Both the position numbers and the translations under genes were made by a program. 64,000 nucleotides of DNA from Cognatiluteimonas telluris (GTDB lineage Bacteria; Pseudomonadota; Gammaproteobacteria; Xanthomonadales; Xanthomonadaceae): contig NZ_JAANOY010000001.1 in the NCBI RefSeq assembly GCF_011320095.1, positions 308,019 through 372,018 of the forward strand. The letters run 5' to 3'. Within the stretch, counting starts at the first letter, position 1, and every line of letters starts with the position of its first letter. Positions 1 to 7,648 of the stretch are shown here, in pieces. The notes below the pieces were generated by a model. It was not told the origin of the DNA. It did not search any database and worked only from the letters and a program-made list of their open reading frames with translations.

Positions 1-133
1 ATCCTCGGGAAGCCGGCGTCATGATGGCATGCAGGCCGGCGTGGACCGGCAGGGCCGCGGCGGATCCGCGAACCGGCGCACGCGCCGTGCCATGACGACG
101 CAGGCCGCTGCACGCGGAGGGACGAGGGGACGC

Positions 134-1729
134 ATGTACGACTACATCATCATCGGCGCCGGCTCCGCCGGCTGCGTGCTCGCCAACCGGCTCAGCGCGG
201 ATCCGTCGAACCGGGTGCTGCTGCTCGAGGCCGGCCCGCGCGACCGCCATCCCTTCATCCACATGCCGGCAGGCCTGGCGAAGCTGGCAGGCAATACGCG
301 CCTCAACTGGAACTACAGCACCGCGCCGGAACCGCATCTGGACGGGCGGACGCTGTGGTGGCCGCGCGGCAAGGTCCTCGGTGGATCGAGCTCGATCAAC
401 GCGATGTGCTACGTGCGCGGCGTCGCCGGCGATTACGACGACTGGGCCGCGCACGGCGCCAGCGGATGGGACTGGGCGTCGGTGCTGCCCTACTTCCGGC
501 GCGCCGAGGCCAACGCGCGAGGCGCCGACGCGCTGCATGGCGGCGATGGCCCGCTGTCGGTCTCGGAGCTGCGCCACGTCAACGTGCTGTCGGACGCCTT
601 CGTCACCGCCGGCGGGCAGGCCGGATACGCTCGCAACGACGACTTCAACGGCCCGCGCCAGACGGGCTTCGGCCTGTACCAGGTGACGCAGCGCGACGGC
701 GCCCGCTGCTCGGCGGCGGTCGCTTACCTGCGCCCTGCGCAGGCGCGTGCGAACCTTACGGTCCGCAGCGGGGCGCTGGTGTCGGGGATCACGTTCGAGG
801 GCAGCGGCTCCGGCCGCCGTGCCGGCGGCGTCATGTACTCGGTACGCGGCAAGGCGTTCCACCCGCAGGCCGCGCGCGAAGTGCTGCTGTGCGGCGGCGC
901 GATCAATTCACCGCAGCTGTTGATGCTGTCGGGCATCGGCGAGGCGACGGCATTGCGGCGGCTCGACATCGACGTGGTGGCCGACCTGCCGGGCGTCGGC
1001 GCCAACCTGCAGGACCACCTGGACATCAGCACCGTGCGGCATTGCACGCAGGCGGTGACCTATGACCGGCTGAGCGATCTGCGCGTGGCCTTCGACTATT
1101 TCCTCCGCGGCCACCGCGGGCCCGGCACCAGCAATATCGCCGAGGCCGGCGCCTTCGTGCGCTCGCCGCTGGCGCCGGATGCGCGCGCGGACATCCAGCT
1201 GCACTTCATCCCCGCCATGCTCGACGACCATGGAAGGCACCGCCTGCAAGGCGACGGCTATACCGTGCATGCCTGCTTCCTGCGTCCGCGCAGCCGTGGC
1301 CGCATCACGTTGACGAGCAGCCGTGCGGGCGACAAGCCGCGGATCGAAGCCAACTACCTGGGGGATGCGGAAGGCTTCGACCTGCGGATGGCGCTCGAAT
1401 GCGCCAGGGTTTCGCGCGAGGTGCTGGCGCAACCCGCATTCGACGCCTATCGCGGTGCGCCGATCTTCCCCGCGCGCGACGACCTCGACGACGACGGCCT
1501 TGTCGCCTTCATCCGCGCCAAGGCCGAGACCGTGTACCACCCGGTGGGCAGCTGCCGCATGGGCAACGACGAAGCCGCAGTCGTCGACCCGCAGCTGCGC
1601 GTGCGTGGTGTCGCCGGGCTGCGGGTGGTGGATGCCTCGGTGATGCCGACGCTTCCCGGGGGCAATACCAACGCGCCGACGATCATGATTGCCGAGCGTG
1701 TGGCCGACCTGATCCTGGCCGACGCGTGA
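134..1729 (+). CDS. GMC-family FAD-dependent oxidoreductase (choline dehydrogenase-like)
   Basis: A 531-residue flavoprotein of the glucose-methanol-choline family, which oxidises alcohols; the substrate cannot be read from sequence. The start is the ATG followed by YDYIIIGAGSAG, the N-terminal dinucleotide-binding fold (GxGxxG) that begins nearly every GMC protein, and a purine-rich GGGACGAGGGGAC lies just upstream. An upstream in-frame ATG at 29 would add 35 unlikely residues. Further family signatures are GKVLGGSSSINAM (GMC signature 1), CGGAINSPQLLMLSGIG (signature 2) and the C-terminal catalytic region VYHPVGSCRMG with its His, followed by PGGNTNAPTIMIAERVAD. Length is normal. No partner gene lies beside it; the next gene is convergent. 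A general alcohol/choline dehydrogenase-like role is as far as the evidence goes. Confidence 0.9.
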   Translation: MYDYIIIGAGSAGCVLANRLSADPSNRVLLLEAGPRDRHPFIHMPAGLAKLAGNTRLNWNYSTAPEPHLDGRTLWWPRGKVLGGSSSINAMCYVRGVAGDYDDWAAHGASGWDWASVLPYFRRAEANARGADALHGGDGPLSVSELRHVNVLSDAFVTAGGQAGYARNDDFNGPRQTGFGLYQVTQRDGARCSAAVAYLRPAQARANLTVRSGALVSGITFEGSGSGRRAGGVMYSVRGKAFHPQAAREVLLCGGAINSPQLLMLSGIGEATALRRLDIDVVADLPGVGANLQDHLDISTVRHCTQAVTYDRLSDLRVAFDYFLRGHRGPGTSNIAEAGAFVRSPLAPDARADIQLHFIPAMLDDHGRHRLQGDGYTVHACFLRPRSRGRITLTSSRAGDKPRIEANYLGDAEGFDLRMALECARVSREVLAQPAFDAYRGAPIFPARDDLDDDGLVAFIRAKAETVYHPVGSCRMGNDEAAVVDPQLRVRGVAGLRVVDASVMPTLPGGNTNAPTIMIAERVADLILADA

Positions 1730-1791
1730 TCCAAACGTTCGACAACACCTGGGCCGTGTGCGTGCCCACGCCAGTCGCCGACCACCGCTGC

Positions 1792-3708
1792 TCAGGCAGC
1801 GCGTTCCAGCATCGGCGGCAGCGGGCAATGCAGCACGCCGCAGATCGTGCGCAGCAGTTCCGACTCGGCGACCGTGATCCGGTTGTCGTGGCTGACGGTG
1901 GCGGTGATCGCCTCGATCAGCGCCTGTTTCGCCAGCGGATCCAGGTCGTCCAGCGGCCCCCAGACCGCATCCAGCACCAGCGGGCCGCCTTCGCGCGGGC
2001 GGTACGGCAGGTAGTCGCTGGGCAGCACCCGCTGTACGCCCGACAGGTAGGCGCGCTGCGCGTCCTGCGGGCTGTCGTTGCCCGCCTGCGCGACCACGCA
2101 CAGCAGCGTCGCGATCTCGCTGCGCGCGTTGGCAATCTTCGTGCGGCCGAAGCGCACGTGCCGCGCGGGATCCAGCGACTCGCGCACCTGCGACTGCAGC
2201 AGCCGGCCCAGGCAGTATTCGAACAGCGACACCTGGCCGTCGGCGTGCACCACCGCCTCCACCGTGTCCATGAACGTGTCCAGTTCCGGCCGCGGCCGCA
2301 GTCGCAGCACGGGGAAGGCGAGCGCGGCCAGCGGCAGGCGCAGCATCGGGTGGAGTTCTTCGATCAGCCGCTGGTGCAGCGAGGCGGCCTGGTCGGCGAC
2401 GGCGGCGCCCAGGCGCGCGGAGATTTCGGTGCGCTGGGCGGCTGCAATTGCGGCATCGTCGTCCAACAGCAGGCCCAGCAGCAGCGCCATCACCTGTTCG
2501 CGCTGCGCCGCCAGTGCGCGCAGGCTGTCGGGGATGGTCGACACGATCGCATCGGCGCGACGGTAATCGTCCGCCGCCGGCTGCGCGACCTGCGCCACCA
2601 CCATCGGTGGGGTGACGTTGAACTGGTCGCCGGCGCCGGGCAGGCGCGCGCTGCTGCCGCCATCCAGGCCCAGGCGCGTGTCCTCGGCCAGGCCATCGGG
2701 CGGCGTGGCGAGCCATTTGCGCTGCAGCGCATCGAGTTCGTCGGCGCGGAAGCTGGGCTCCAGCGCCTGGATGCGCTGCAGCAGCGGCGGATGGGTGGCG
2801 AACAGGCCGGAGAAACCGACGCCATCGCCGAACAGCATGTGGCTGGCTTCCTCGGCATCGGCACGGTCGTTGAGCTGCGAGCCCTCGGCGATGCCGCCGA
2901 TCTTCTTCAGCGCGCCGGCCAGTCCCTGGGTCTGGCGGGTGAACTGCACCGCCGACGCGTCGGCCAGCGACTCGCGCGTGCGGCTCACGCCGGCCTTGAT
3001 CATGCGTGCGAAGAACAGGCCGATGTAACCGACGATCATCGCCACCAGTGCCGCGACCAGGATCGCCGCGGCGCCGCGGCTGTCGCGCCCGCGGCCGCCG
3101 AACTGCAGCACCTTGCGGCCGATGATGGCGAGCATGAGGATGCCGAACAGGATCCCCATCAGGCGGATGTTGAGCCGCATGTCGCCGTTGAGGATGTGGC
3201 TGAACTCGTGCGCGATCACGCCCTGCAGTTCATCGCGGTTGAGCCGGTCGAGCGCGCCGCGCGTCACCGCGACCACGGCGTCGGAAGGCGAATAGCCCGC
3301 CGCGAACGCATTGATGGCGGTCTCCTGCTCGAGCACGTAGATCTTCGGCACCGGCACGCCGGAGGCGATCGCGATCTCCTCGACGACATTGCGCAGCCGG
3401 CGCAGGTTGAAGTCGGTCGTGCCTTCGGGCACCGGCACCCCGCCGAACTGCAGGGCGACCGGTTCGCCGCCGCCGCGCAGGGTGGCGATGCGGTACATCG
3501 AGCCCAGGCCGATGATCGCCAGCGTCGCGAAGGTGCTGAACACCAGCAGCGCCGCGGGACTGCCGGAGTCACGCGCGGTGGCGGCGCCAAAGGCGATCCA
3601 CACCGCGAAATCCACCGCCAGCACGATGCCGGCGACCGCAAGGCCGAACAGCACGACAAGACGCGTCGATGCGCGACGGGCAGCGGCCTGGTGTTCGAAG
3701 AAATTCAT
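1792..3708 (-). CDS. M48-family membrane metalloprotease with long C-terminal extension
   Basis: A 638-residue zinc metalloprotease. The M48 catalytic motif HEFSH is at residues 167-171, with the probable third zinc ligand E246 in SRTRESLAD. Two hydrophobic segments lie at about residues 18-40 and 52-70, and two more flank the active site at about 185-235, the HtpX arrangement. HtpX is near 290 residues; here about 330 further residues follow (roughly 310-638), soluble and without a motif I recognise. It follows lemA on the same strand, 173 bp downstream. LemA plus M48 protease is a common gene pairing in Proteobacteria, so a membrane quality-control or envelope-stress role is inferred. The start ATG (MNFFEHQAA) is followed at once by the first hydrophobic segment. 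Confidence 0.88.
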   Translation of the reverse strand: MNFFEHQAAARRASTRLVVLFGLAVAGIVLAVDFAVWIAFGAATARDSGSPAALLVFSTFATLAIIGLGSMYRIATLRGGGEPVALQFGGVPVPEGTTDFNLRRLRNVVEEIAIASGVPVPKIYVLEQETAINAFAAGYSPSDAVVAVTRGALDRLNRDELQGVIAHEFSHILNGDMRLNIRLMGILFGILMLAIIGRKVLQFGGRGRDSRGAAAILVAALVAMIVGYIGLFFARMIKAGVSRTRESLADASAVQFTRQTQGLAGALKKIGGIAEGSQLNDRADAEEASHMLFGDGVGFSGLFATHPPLLQRIQALEPSFRADELDALQRKWLATPPDGLAEDTRLGLDGGSSARLPGAGDQFNVTPPMVVAQVAQPAADDYRRADAIVSTIPDSLRALAAQREQVMALLLGLLLDDDAAIAAAQRTEISARLGAAVADQAASLHQRLIEELHPMLRLPLAALAFPVLRLRPRPELDTFMDTVEAVVHADGQVSLFEYCLGRLLQSQVRESLDPARHVRFGRTKIANARSEIATLLCVVAQAGNDSPQDAQRAYLSGVQRVLPSDYLPYRPREGGPLVLDAVWGPLDDLDPLAKQALIEAITATVSHDNRITVAESELLRTICGVLHCPLPPMLERAA

Positions 3709-3718
3709 GGGGTATTAG

Positions 3719-3876
3719 CTCCTCCCTTCTCCCCGCGGGAGAAGGTGCCGAAGGCGGATGAGGGCGGCGGAGCGATGCGAATCGAGCAACTGCTTGCTGG
3801 GAGGTTCGTCGAGAATCCATGGCCCCGTCGCTTCGCCGCGCCTCACCCCAACCCCTCTCCCGATGGGAGAGGGGCT
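3719..3876. repeat. Two imperfect palindromes of the CTCCC...GGGAG type between lemA and the M48 gene
   Basis: The gap holds two short hairpin-forming elements: TTCTCCCCGCGGGAGAAGG near 3727-3745 and CCCCTCTCCCGATGGGAGAGGGG near 3854-3876, the second preceded by a C-rich CCTCACCCCAA. Both would fold in RNA of either strand. No T-run follows on the minus strand, so attenuation or transcript stabilisation between lemA and the protease gene is possible but not shown. They look like dispersed intergenic repeats. Confidence 0.6.
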
Positions 3877-3881
3877 TGATG

Positions 3882-4478
3882 TCAGAACTGCACCTTCGGC
3901 GCCGCCCGTACCTGCGCCTGGTCGGCGGCGGGGATTTCCAGCAGCGCCGCGGGCGTGAACTGGAACATGCCGGCGACGACGCTCGACGGAAACACTTCAC
4001 GTCGATTGTTGTAGGCCATCACCGAATCGTTGAAGGCCTGGCGGGCGAAGGCGACCTTGTTCTCGGTGGAGGTCAGCTCCTCGGACAGCTGCATCATGTT
4101 CTGGTTGGCCTTGAGGTCCGGGTAGGCCTCGGCGACCGCCATCAGGCGACCCAGCGCCCCATTCAGCATGCCCTGCGAGCTGGCCAGTTCGGCCATCGCG
4201 GAGGGATCGCCCGGATTTGCCTTGGCGACCGACAGCCCGGACATCGCGGCGCTGCGGGCGGCGATTACGGCCTCGAGCGTCTCGCGCTCGTGCTTGATGT
4301 AGCCCTTGGCGGTTTCCACCAGGTTGGGGATCAGGTCGAAGCGGCGCTGCAGCTGCACGTCGATCTGGGCGAAGGCATTTTTATAGGCGTTGCGACCGGT
4401 GACCAGGCCGTTGTACATGCCGACGATCCAGAACCCCAGCACAACCACAATTACCAACAGGATCAAAAGCGTGACCAT
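3882..4478 (-). CDS. lemA: LemA family protein
   Basis: A 198-residue LemA-family protein, about the usual length. It has one N-terminal membrane anchor (residues 1-20, MVTLLILLVIVVVLGFWIV), then the family hallmark of long helices: NAYKNAFAQIDVQLQRRFDLIPNLVE is spread over residues 31-57, with the typical RRxDLIPNLV motif, followed by a helical segment and a short C-terminal tail. LemA proteins are anchored helical-bundle proteins often encoded with M48 or HtpX-like proteases, as here. Their molecular role is not settled. The start ATG is preceded by AAGGGGAAGAACC, a good ribosome-binding site. It is divergent from the serine hydrolase gene, with about 85 bp between them. Confidence 0.9.
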   Translation of the reverse strand: MVTLLILLVIVVVLGFWIVGMYNGLVTGRNAYKNAFAQIDVQLQRRFDLIPNLVETAKGYIKHERETLEAVIAARSAAMSGLSVAKANPGDPSAMAELASSQGMLNGALGRLMAVAEAYPDLKANQNMMQLSEELTSTENKVAFARQAFNDSVMAYNNRREVFPSSVVAGMFQFTPAALLEIPAADQAQVRAAPKVQF

Positions 4479-4562
4479 GGTTCTTCCCCTTGTTCATGCA
4501 CTACCGAAAACAGACGCTATGATCCCTGTCTGCAGCAGCAGCATACGCAGGGGGCAGCGCCG

Positions 4563-5990
4563 ATGAAAGACGGCACCGCGCGGCACTACGAGGGGAATCA
4601 TCGGGCCCGGCACCTGGGCAGCGTGAGGCTGGCGACGCTTGCGTTGCTGCTTCCCCTGGCGCTGGGCTCCACCGCCCAGACCAGCCTGCCTTGGCCCACC
4701 GCCGACCACCAGGTCGCCAGCGTGACGGCTCCGACGCCCGCCGCCACCACGCCCGCGAGCGCGCAGGTCCCGGCCAGCGCGCAACAGATCGCCTATGTTC
4801 CGCCGCCGCGGCAGGTGATGCCACTGGCGGCGGGTTTCGACGTGCATCAGTTCGAAGCCATCGCCCAGGCCCTGGTCGCCAACCAGCGCGTGCCCGGCCT
4901 GGCCATGGCGATCGTCAAGGACGGCCGCATCCTCAGCGCGCGCGGCTATGGCGTCACCGACGTGCAGGCCGCCGAGCCGATCGACGCGCACACCGTCTTC
5001 CGGCTGGCTTCATTGTCGAAGGCGTTCGCGGGCACCGTCACCGGCCTGCTGGTGTCCGACGGCACCCTGCGCTGGGACAGCCGCATGATCAACTACATGC
5101 CCTCGCTGCGCTTTTCCGAACCGGGCGCCGCCGAGCAGTTGACGGTCGCCGACGTGCTCAGCCATCGCGATGGCCTCACCCGCAATACCTACGACCGCGA
5201 TCTGGAAGCCAACGTCGACTACCGCACGCTGGTGCAACGGTTGGCATACGCGCCGATGGCCTGCCATCCGGGCGAGTGCTATGCCTACCAGAACATCGCC
5301 TTCAGCCTGATCGGCGACGCCATCCAGGCCACGACCGGCCACAGCTACGGCGACAACGTCGCCAACCGCCTGTTCAAACCGCTCGGCATGACCGACGCCA
5401 GCACCGGCCTGGCCGGGATCGAGAACAGCGCGCGCTGGGCGAAACCCCACGTCCGCGGCGGTGGTGGCTGGGTGTCGGTGATGCCCAAGCCAAGCTATTA
5501 CGAAGTGCTGCCGGCCGCGGGCGTCAACGCCAGCATCAGCGACATGGCGCAATGGCTGATCGCGCAGAGCGGCCATCGCCCCGACGTGCTGTCGCCGTCG
5601 CTGCTGGCGACGCTGCACGCACCGGTGATCGACACGCCCAGCGAAATGCACGGCTCATCCTGGCGCGGCGAGCGGCTCAATGCCGCGGGTTACGCGCTGG
5701 GCTGGCGCGTGTACGACTACGCCGGCCATCGGGTGGTGTTCCATGGCGGCGCGGTGCAGGGTTATCGCGCGGTGATCGCACTGCTGCCCGAACGCGACCT
5801 GGGCGTGGCCATCCTTTGGAACAGCGAAAGCGCGCTGCCCAGCGGCATGATGCCGACGATCCTGGACAGTGCCCTGGGGTTGACCCCGCACTGGCTGGAC
5901 GACGATACGCTGGGCGACAGCTACTACGCGCGTGCTTCGGACGATGCGCCGGGGACGGATTCGTCGACGGCGGATGCGAAGCCGCGGTAA
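4563..5990 (+). CDS. Serine hydrolase, class C beta-lactamase/transpeptidase-like fold
   Basis: A 475-residue exported serine hydrolase. The start is ATG at 4563 (MKDGTARHY), with a -10-like TATGAT at 4518-4523 and GGGGGC upstream. A hydrophobic stretch at residues 23-37 is a likely signal or anchor segment, followed by a Pro/Ala-rich linker to about residue 88. The catalytic triad of the class C/penicillin-binding-like family is complete: SLSK (S150 to K153), YQN (Y243) and HGG near the C-terminus. Family members include esterases, D-aminopeptidases and AmpC, so the substrate is not determined. The core (about 95-470) is of normal size. It stands alone, divergent from lemA and followed by 350 bp of repeat-bearing intergenic DNA. 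Confidence 0.85.
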   Translation: MKDGTARHYEGNHRARHLGSVRLATLALLLPLALGSTAQTSLPWPTADHQVASVTAPTPAATTPASAQVPASAQQIAYVPPPRQVMPLAAGFDVHQFEAIAQALVANQRVPGLAMAIVKDGRILSARGYGVTDVQAAEPIDAHTVFRLASLSKAFAGTVTGLLVSDGTLRWDSRMINYMPSLRFSEPGAAEQLTVADVLSHRDGLTRNTYDRDLEANVDYRTLVQRLAYAPMACHPGECYAYQNIAFSLIGDAIQATTGHSYGDNVANRLFKPLGMTDASTGLAGIENSARWAKPHVRGGGGWVSVMPKPSYYEVLPAAGVNASISDMAQWLIAQSGHRPDVLSPSLLATLHAPVIDTPSEMHGSSWRGERLNAAGYALGWRVYDYAGHRVVFHGGAVQGYRAVIALLPERDLGVAILWNSESALPSGMMPTILDSALGLTPHWLDDDTLGDSYYARASDDAPGTDSSTADAKPR

Positions 5991-6344
5991 GGACTGTCCG
6001 GGTCGTCATCCGGTGACGGACGGAATCCGGTCGGCTTCCGCTGGTTCCCGCGGAAGCCGGTACCCGGTGACTTCCCGCCTGTGTGCCGGCCTGGTGAAAG
6101 TCGCAACCAGCACCTGCTCTGCGAGAGGCCGCGCACGTGCTGGTCGTCGCTCCGGACCGTGACCGCTCCGGAGTGGGCACCCCGCCGACTTTCGGCATGA
6201 GGGTGCGCGTGATGCCGGACATCGCCATGCCTTCGCTCGTCATTCCGGCTCTCGCCGGGACGACGAGAAAACGCTGATCCCCGTTTTCGTCAGGGCGGGG
6301 CGCGCTCGCGACTGACAGCCGGCCTGATACTCCTTCCCCAGCCC
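5991..6344. repeat. Intergenic region with GTCATCCGG/CGTCATTCCGG-type palindromic repeats
   Basis: No coding region is visible here. The stretch holds inverted repeats of a dispersed type: CGGAATCCGGTCGG and GGAAGCCGGTACCCGG near 6024-6068, and TCATTCCGGC..GCCGGGACGACG near 6239-6263. Similar GGGATCCAGTGCC/GGCACTGGATTCCC elements occur before metF, so this looks like one dispersed intergenic repeat family. Confidence 0.5.
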
Positions 6345-6388
6345 ACAAATAAAAACTCCCCCTCCGCCTGGGCGTGCGGAGGAGGAGC
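6345..6388 (-). terminator. Rho-independent terminator of the histone-like gene
   Basis: On the minus strand a 12-bp stem (arms at 6376-6387 and 6356-6367, one mismatch, 8-nt loop) is followed by GTTTTTATTTG. It lies about 30 bp after the stop codon of the histone-like gene and fits a strong intrinsic terminator. Confidence 0.88.
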
Positions 6389-6414
6389 TTCAGGTACGGC
6401 TTATCGGGGATTGC

Positions 6415-6879
6415 TTACATCATCGGCGCCGGCGCCGAAGGCATGGCCACGGGGGCCGCCTTACGCTTCGCCGGACGCTTGGCCTTCTTCGCAGCAGGCT
6501 TCTTGGCGGCCTTCTTTGCGGTCTTCTTGGCAGTCTTCTTCGCAGCCTTCTTCGCAGGACGCTTGGTCGCCTTCTTGGCGGTCTTCTTCGCTGCGGACTT
6601 GCGTGCGGTCTTCTTCGCGGTCTTCTTGGCCGGACGCTTCGCTGCCTTGCGGGCGGTCTTCCGGGTGGTCTTCTTCGCGGCCTTCTTGGCCGGACGGCGC
6701 TTGGCGGCCGTCTTCTTGGTCGCCTTCTTGGCGGTCTTGCGCGCAGTCTTCTTCGCGGCCGGCTTCTTGGCGGCGGACTTGCGTGCGGTCTTCTTCGCGG
6801 TCTTCTTGGCCGCCGGTTTCTTGGCGGCTTTCTTCGTCGCCTTCTTGGCGGACTTCTTGGCAGCTTTCTTCATGGCCAT
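6415..6879 (-). CDS. Histone H1-like Lys/Ala-rich DNA-binding protein
   Basis: A 154-residue protein made almost only of Lys, Ala, Arg, Thr, Pro and Ser in repeats of the AAKKTAKK/PAAKK/TARK type, ending with a short hydrophobic tail (VAMPSAPAPMM). This composition is that of eukaryotic H1 tails and of bacterial H1-like proteins such as AlgP and HctB. It should bind and compact DNA non-specifically. The start is the ATG at 6879 (MAMKKAAKK), preceded by GAGGAG at good spacing; the frame is open further upstream but with ordinary composition. The gene is internally repetitive at DNA level, so copy number may vary by slippage between strains. It is monocistronic: its own terminator lies downstream and the terminator of a candidate ncRNA lies upstream. 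Confidence 0.9.
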   Translation of the reverse strand: MAMKKAAKKSAKKATKKAAKKPAAKKTAKKTARKSAAKKPAAKKTARKTAKKATKKTAAKRRPAKKAAKKTTRKTARKAAKRPAKKTAKKTARKSAAKKTAKKATKRPAKKAAKKTAKKTAKKAAKKPAAKKAKRPAKRKAAPVAMPSAPAPMM

Positions 6880-7020
6880 GGAATGGCTCCTCGTCAGTTG
6901 ACTTTCGGGTACTGCAGCCCAGTGCAAAACAGCATCGCGGGTATCGGACCCGCGACCAACCGCCGACGCGCAAGGCGCGCCGGGACGGATTCGTGTTGCC
7001 GGGCGCCACCGCGCCGGCAA

Positions 7021-7050
7021 TAAAAAACCTGCATCGCCAAGCGGTGCAGG
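7021..7050 (-). terminator. Rho-independent terminator of the candidate ncRNA
   Basis: On the minus strand a 10-bp stem with a three-base loop (arms 7041-7050 and 7028-7037, one G-U pair) is followed by six T (7027-7022). It is too strong to be chance and sits about 140 bp upstream of the histone-like gene, with no protein gene ending before it. Confidence 0.88.
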
Positions 7051-7193
7051 TCGGTGTTCTGGAAGGAGCGGAAGCCTTTCGCGGGGGAGATGCTGCCCGC
7101 GTCCACCTTTTGGAAGTTCAGGGCGGAGGGCTTCGTTGTGCTGCTCGTTGTCCGGGTTGTTCGACTCACTCTCTTCCGCAGGTCGCGTCTGCT
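7022..7193 (-). ncRNA. Candidate structured small RNA, about 170 nt
   Basis: A transcript of about 170 nt is predicted from the promoter at 7200-7228 to the terminator at 7021-7050. The inferred 5' end is about 7193. It can form a long-range closing stem (GCGGAAG at 7179-7173 with CTTCCGC at 7074-7068), an internal hairpin (CGCGGG 7101-7096 with CCCGCG 7085-7080) and the terminator hairpin. No open frame inside it has a convincing ribosome-binding site; a GTG-started 91-codon frame (7169-6894) runs through the terminator and is rejected. The size is in the range of 6S RNA, but I do not recognise 6S, tmRNA, SRP or RNase P RNA motifs. It could instead be a family-specific regulatory sRNA. Confidence 0.6.
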
Positions 7194-7199
7194 GGGCGA

Positions 7200-7228
7200 A
7201 ACCTAATCACGGTTTTTTCAGGTGTCAA
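7200..7228 (-). promoter_or_regulatory. Sigma70-type promoter of the candidate ncRNA
   Basis: A perfect -35 TTGACA (7228-7223), a 17-nt spacer containing an A-tract, and a -10 TAGGTT (7205-7200). The start site would be near 7193. This is among the best-matching promoters in the window. Confidence 0.75.
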
Positions 7229-7352
7229 CACTTCCAGGCAATTATTTTCGTCCGGCCGGACGCGTCCCGGCGGCCCCGAAGCACGGCGCGAGCGCGATGC
7301 TCGCGCGCGATCACGGATGCCCGATCGCATCGCGCACATTCCACGTACCAGC

Positions 7353-7380
7353 AAAGCGCTTTTTTAAAGCGCTTTTTTTT
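7353..7380 (+). terminator. Orphan terminator-like hairpin with T8 tract
   Basis: AAAGCGC and GCGCTTT arms around a T-rich loop are followed by eight T on the plus strand. No plus-strand gene ends before it: the 130 bp upstream hold only an imperfect palindrome of GCGCGAGC type near 7286. It may end a short unrecognised plus-strand RNA or act against read-through. The rest of 7229-7593 holds an 11-bp inverted repeat (7240-7250 and 7470-7480) and nothing else recognised. Confidence 0.5.
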
Positions 7381-7593
7381 CGCGCGGGGCATCGGGCGCC
7401 GTTGCACCACGGTGCGCGTGCAATGCGTGCGCGGCAGCCGGCGCGGCCGCCATCGGCCGGATCCGGCGTCGAAAATAATTTGCTCCGAAGGGTCGGATTT
7501 TCGCGTCGCACAAACCGATTTGCGCGGAATTGCGCAAGCGATCGGCGCCGCTCCGCCACCGTCGCGCACCTCGGCGCGCAGATCGCGGGCAAT

Positions 7594-7623
7594 GAAAAAC
7601 CCGCGATGTCGCCATCGCGGGTT
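7594..7623 (-). terminator. Rho-independent terminator after gcvPA
   Basis: On the minus strand a perfect 9-bp stem (7621-7613 with 7608-7600, 4-nt loop) is followed by five T. It lies about 25 bp after the gcvPA stop, so the glycine cleavage transcript ends here and no gcvPB gene is cotranscribed. Confidence 0.88.
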
Positions 7624-7648
7624 CGGTTGGACGACGCGATGCCGGTGG

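Noticed and set aside
1399..3879. 826-codon plus-strand open frame opposite the M48 gene
   Set aside because: Runs antisense through the M48 coding region, with Gln/His/Arg-rich composition typical of high-GC shadow frames.
6894..7169. 91-codon GTG-started frame over the ncRNA candidate
   Set aside because: Crosses a strong intrinsic terminator and has no convincing ribosome-binding site.
7022..7193. Assignment of the sRNA candidate as 6S, tmRNA, SRP or RNase P RNA
   Set aside because: Size fits 6S only, and no conserved 6S central-bubble sequence or other family motif was recognised; left unnamed.
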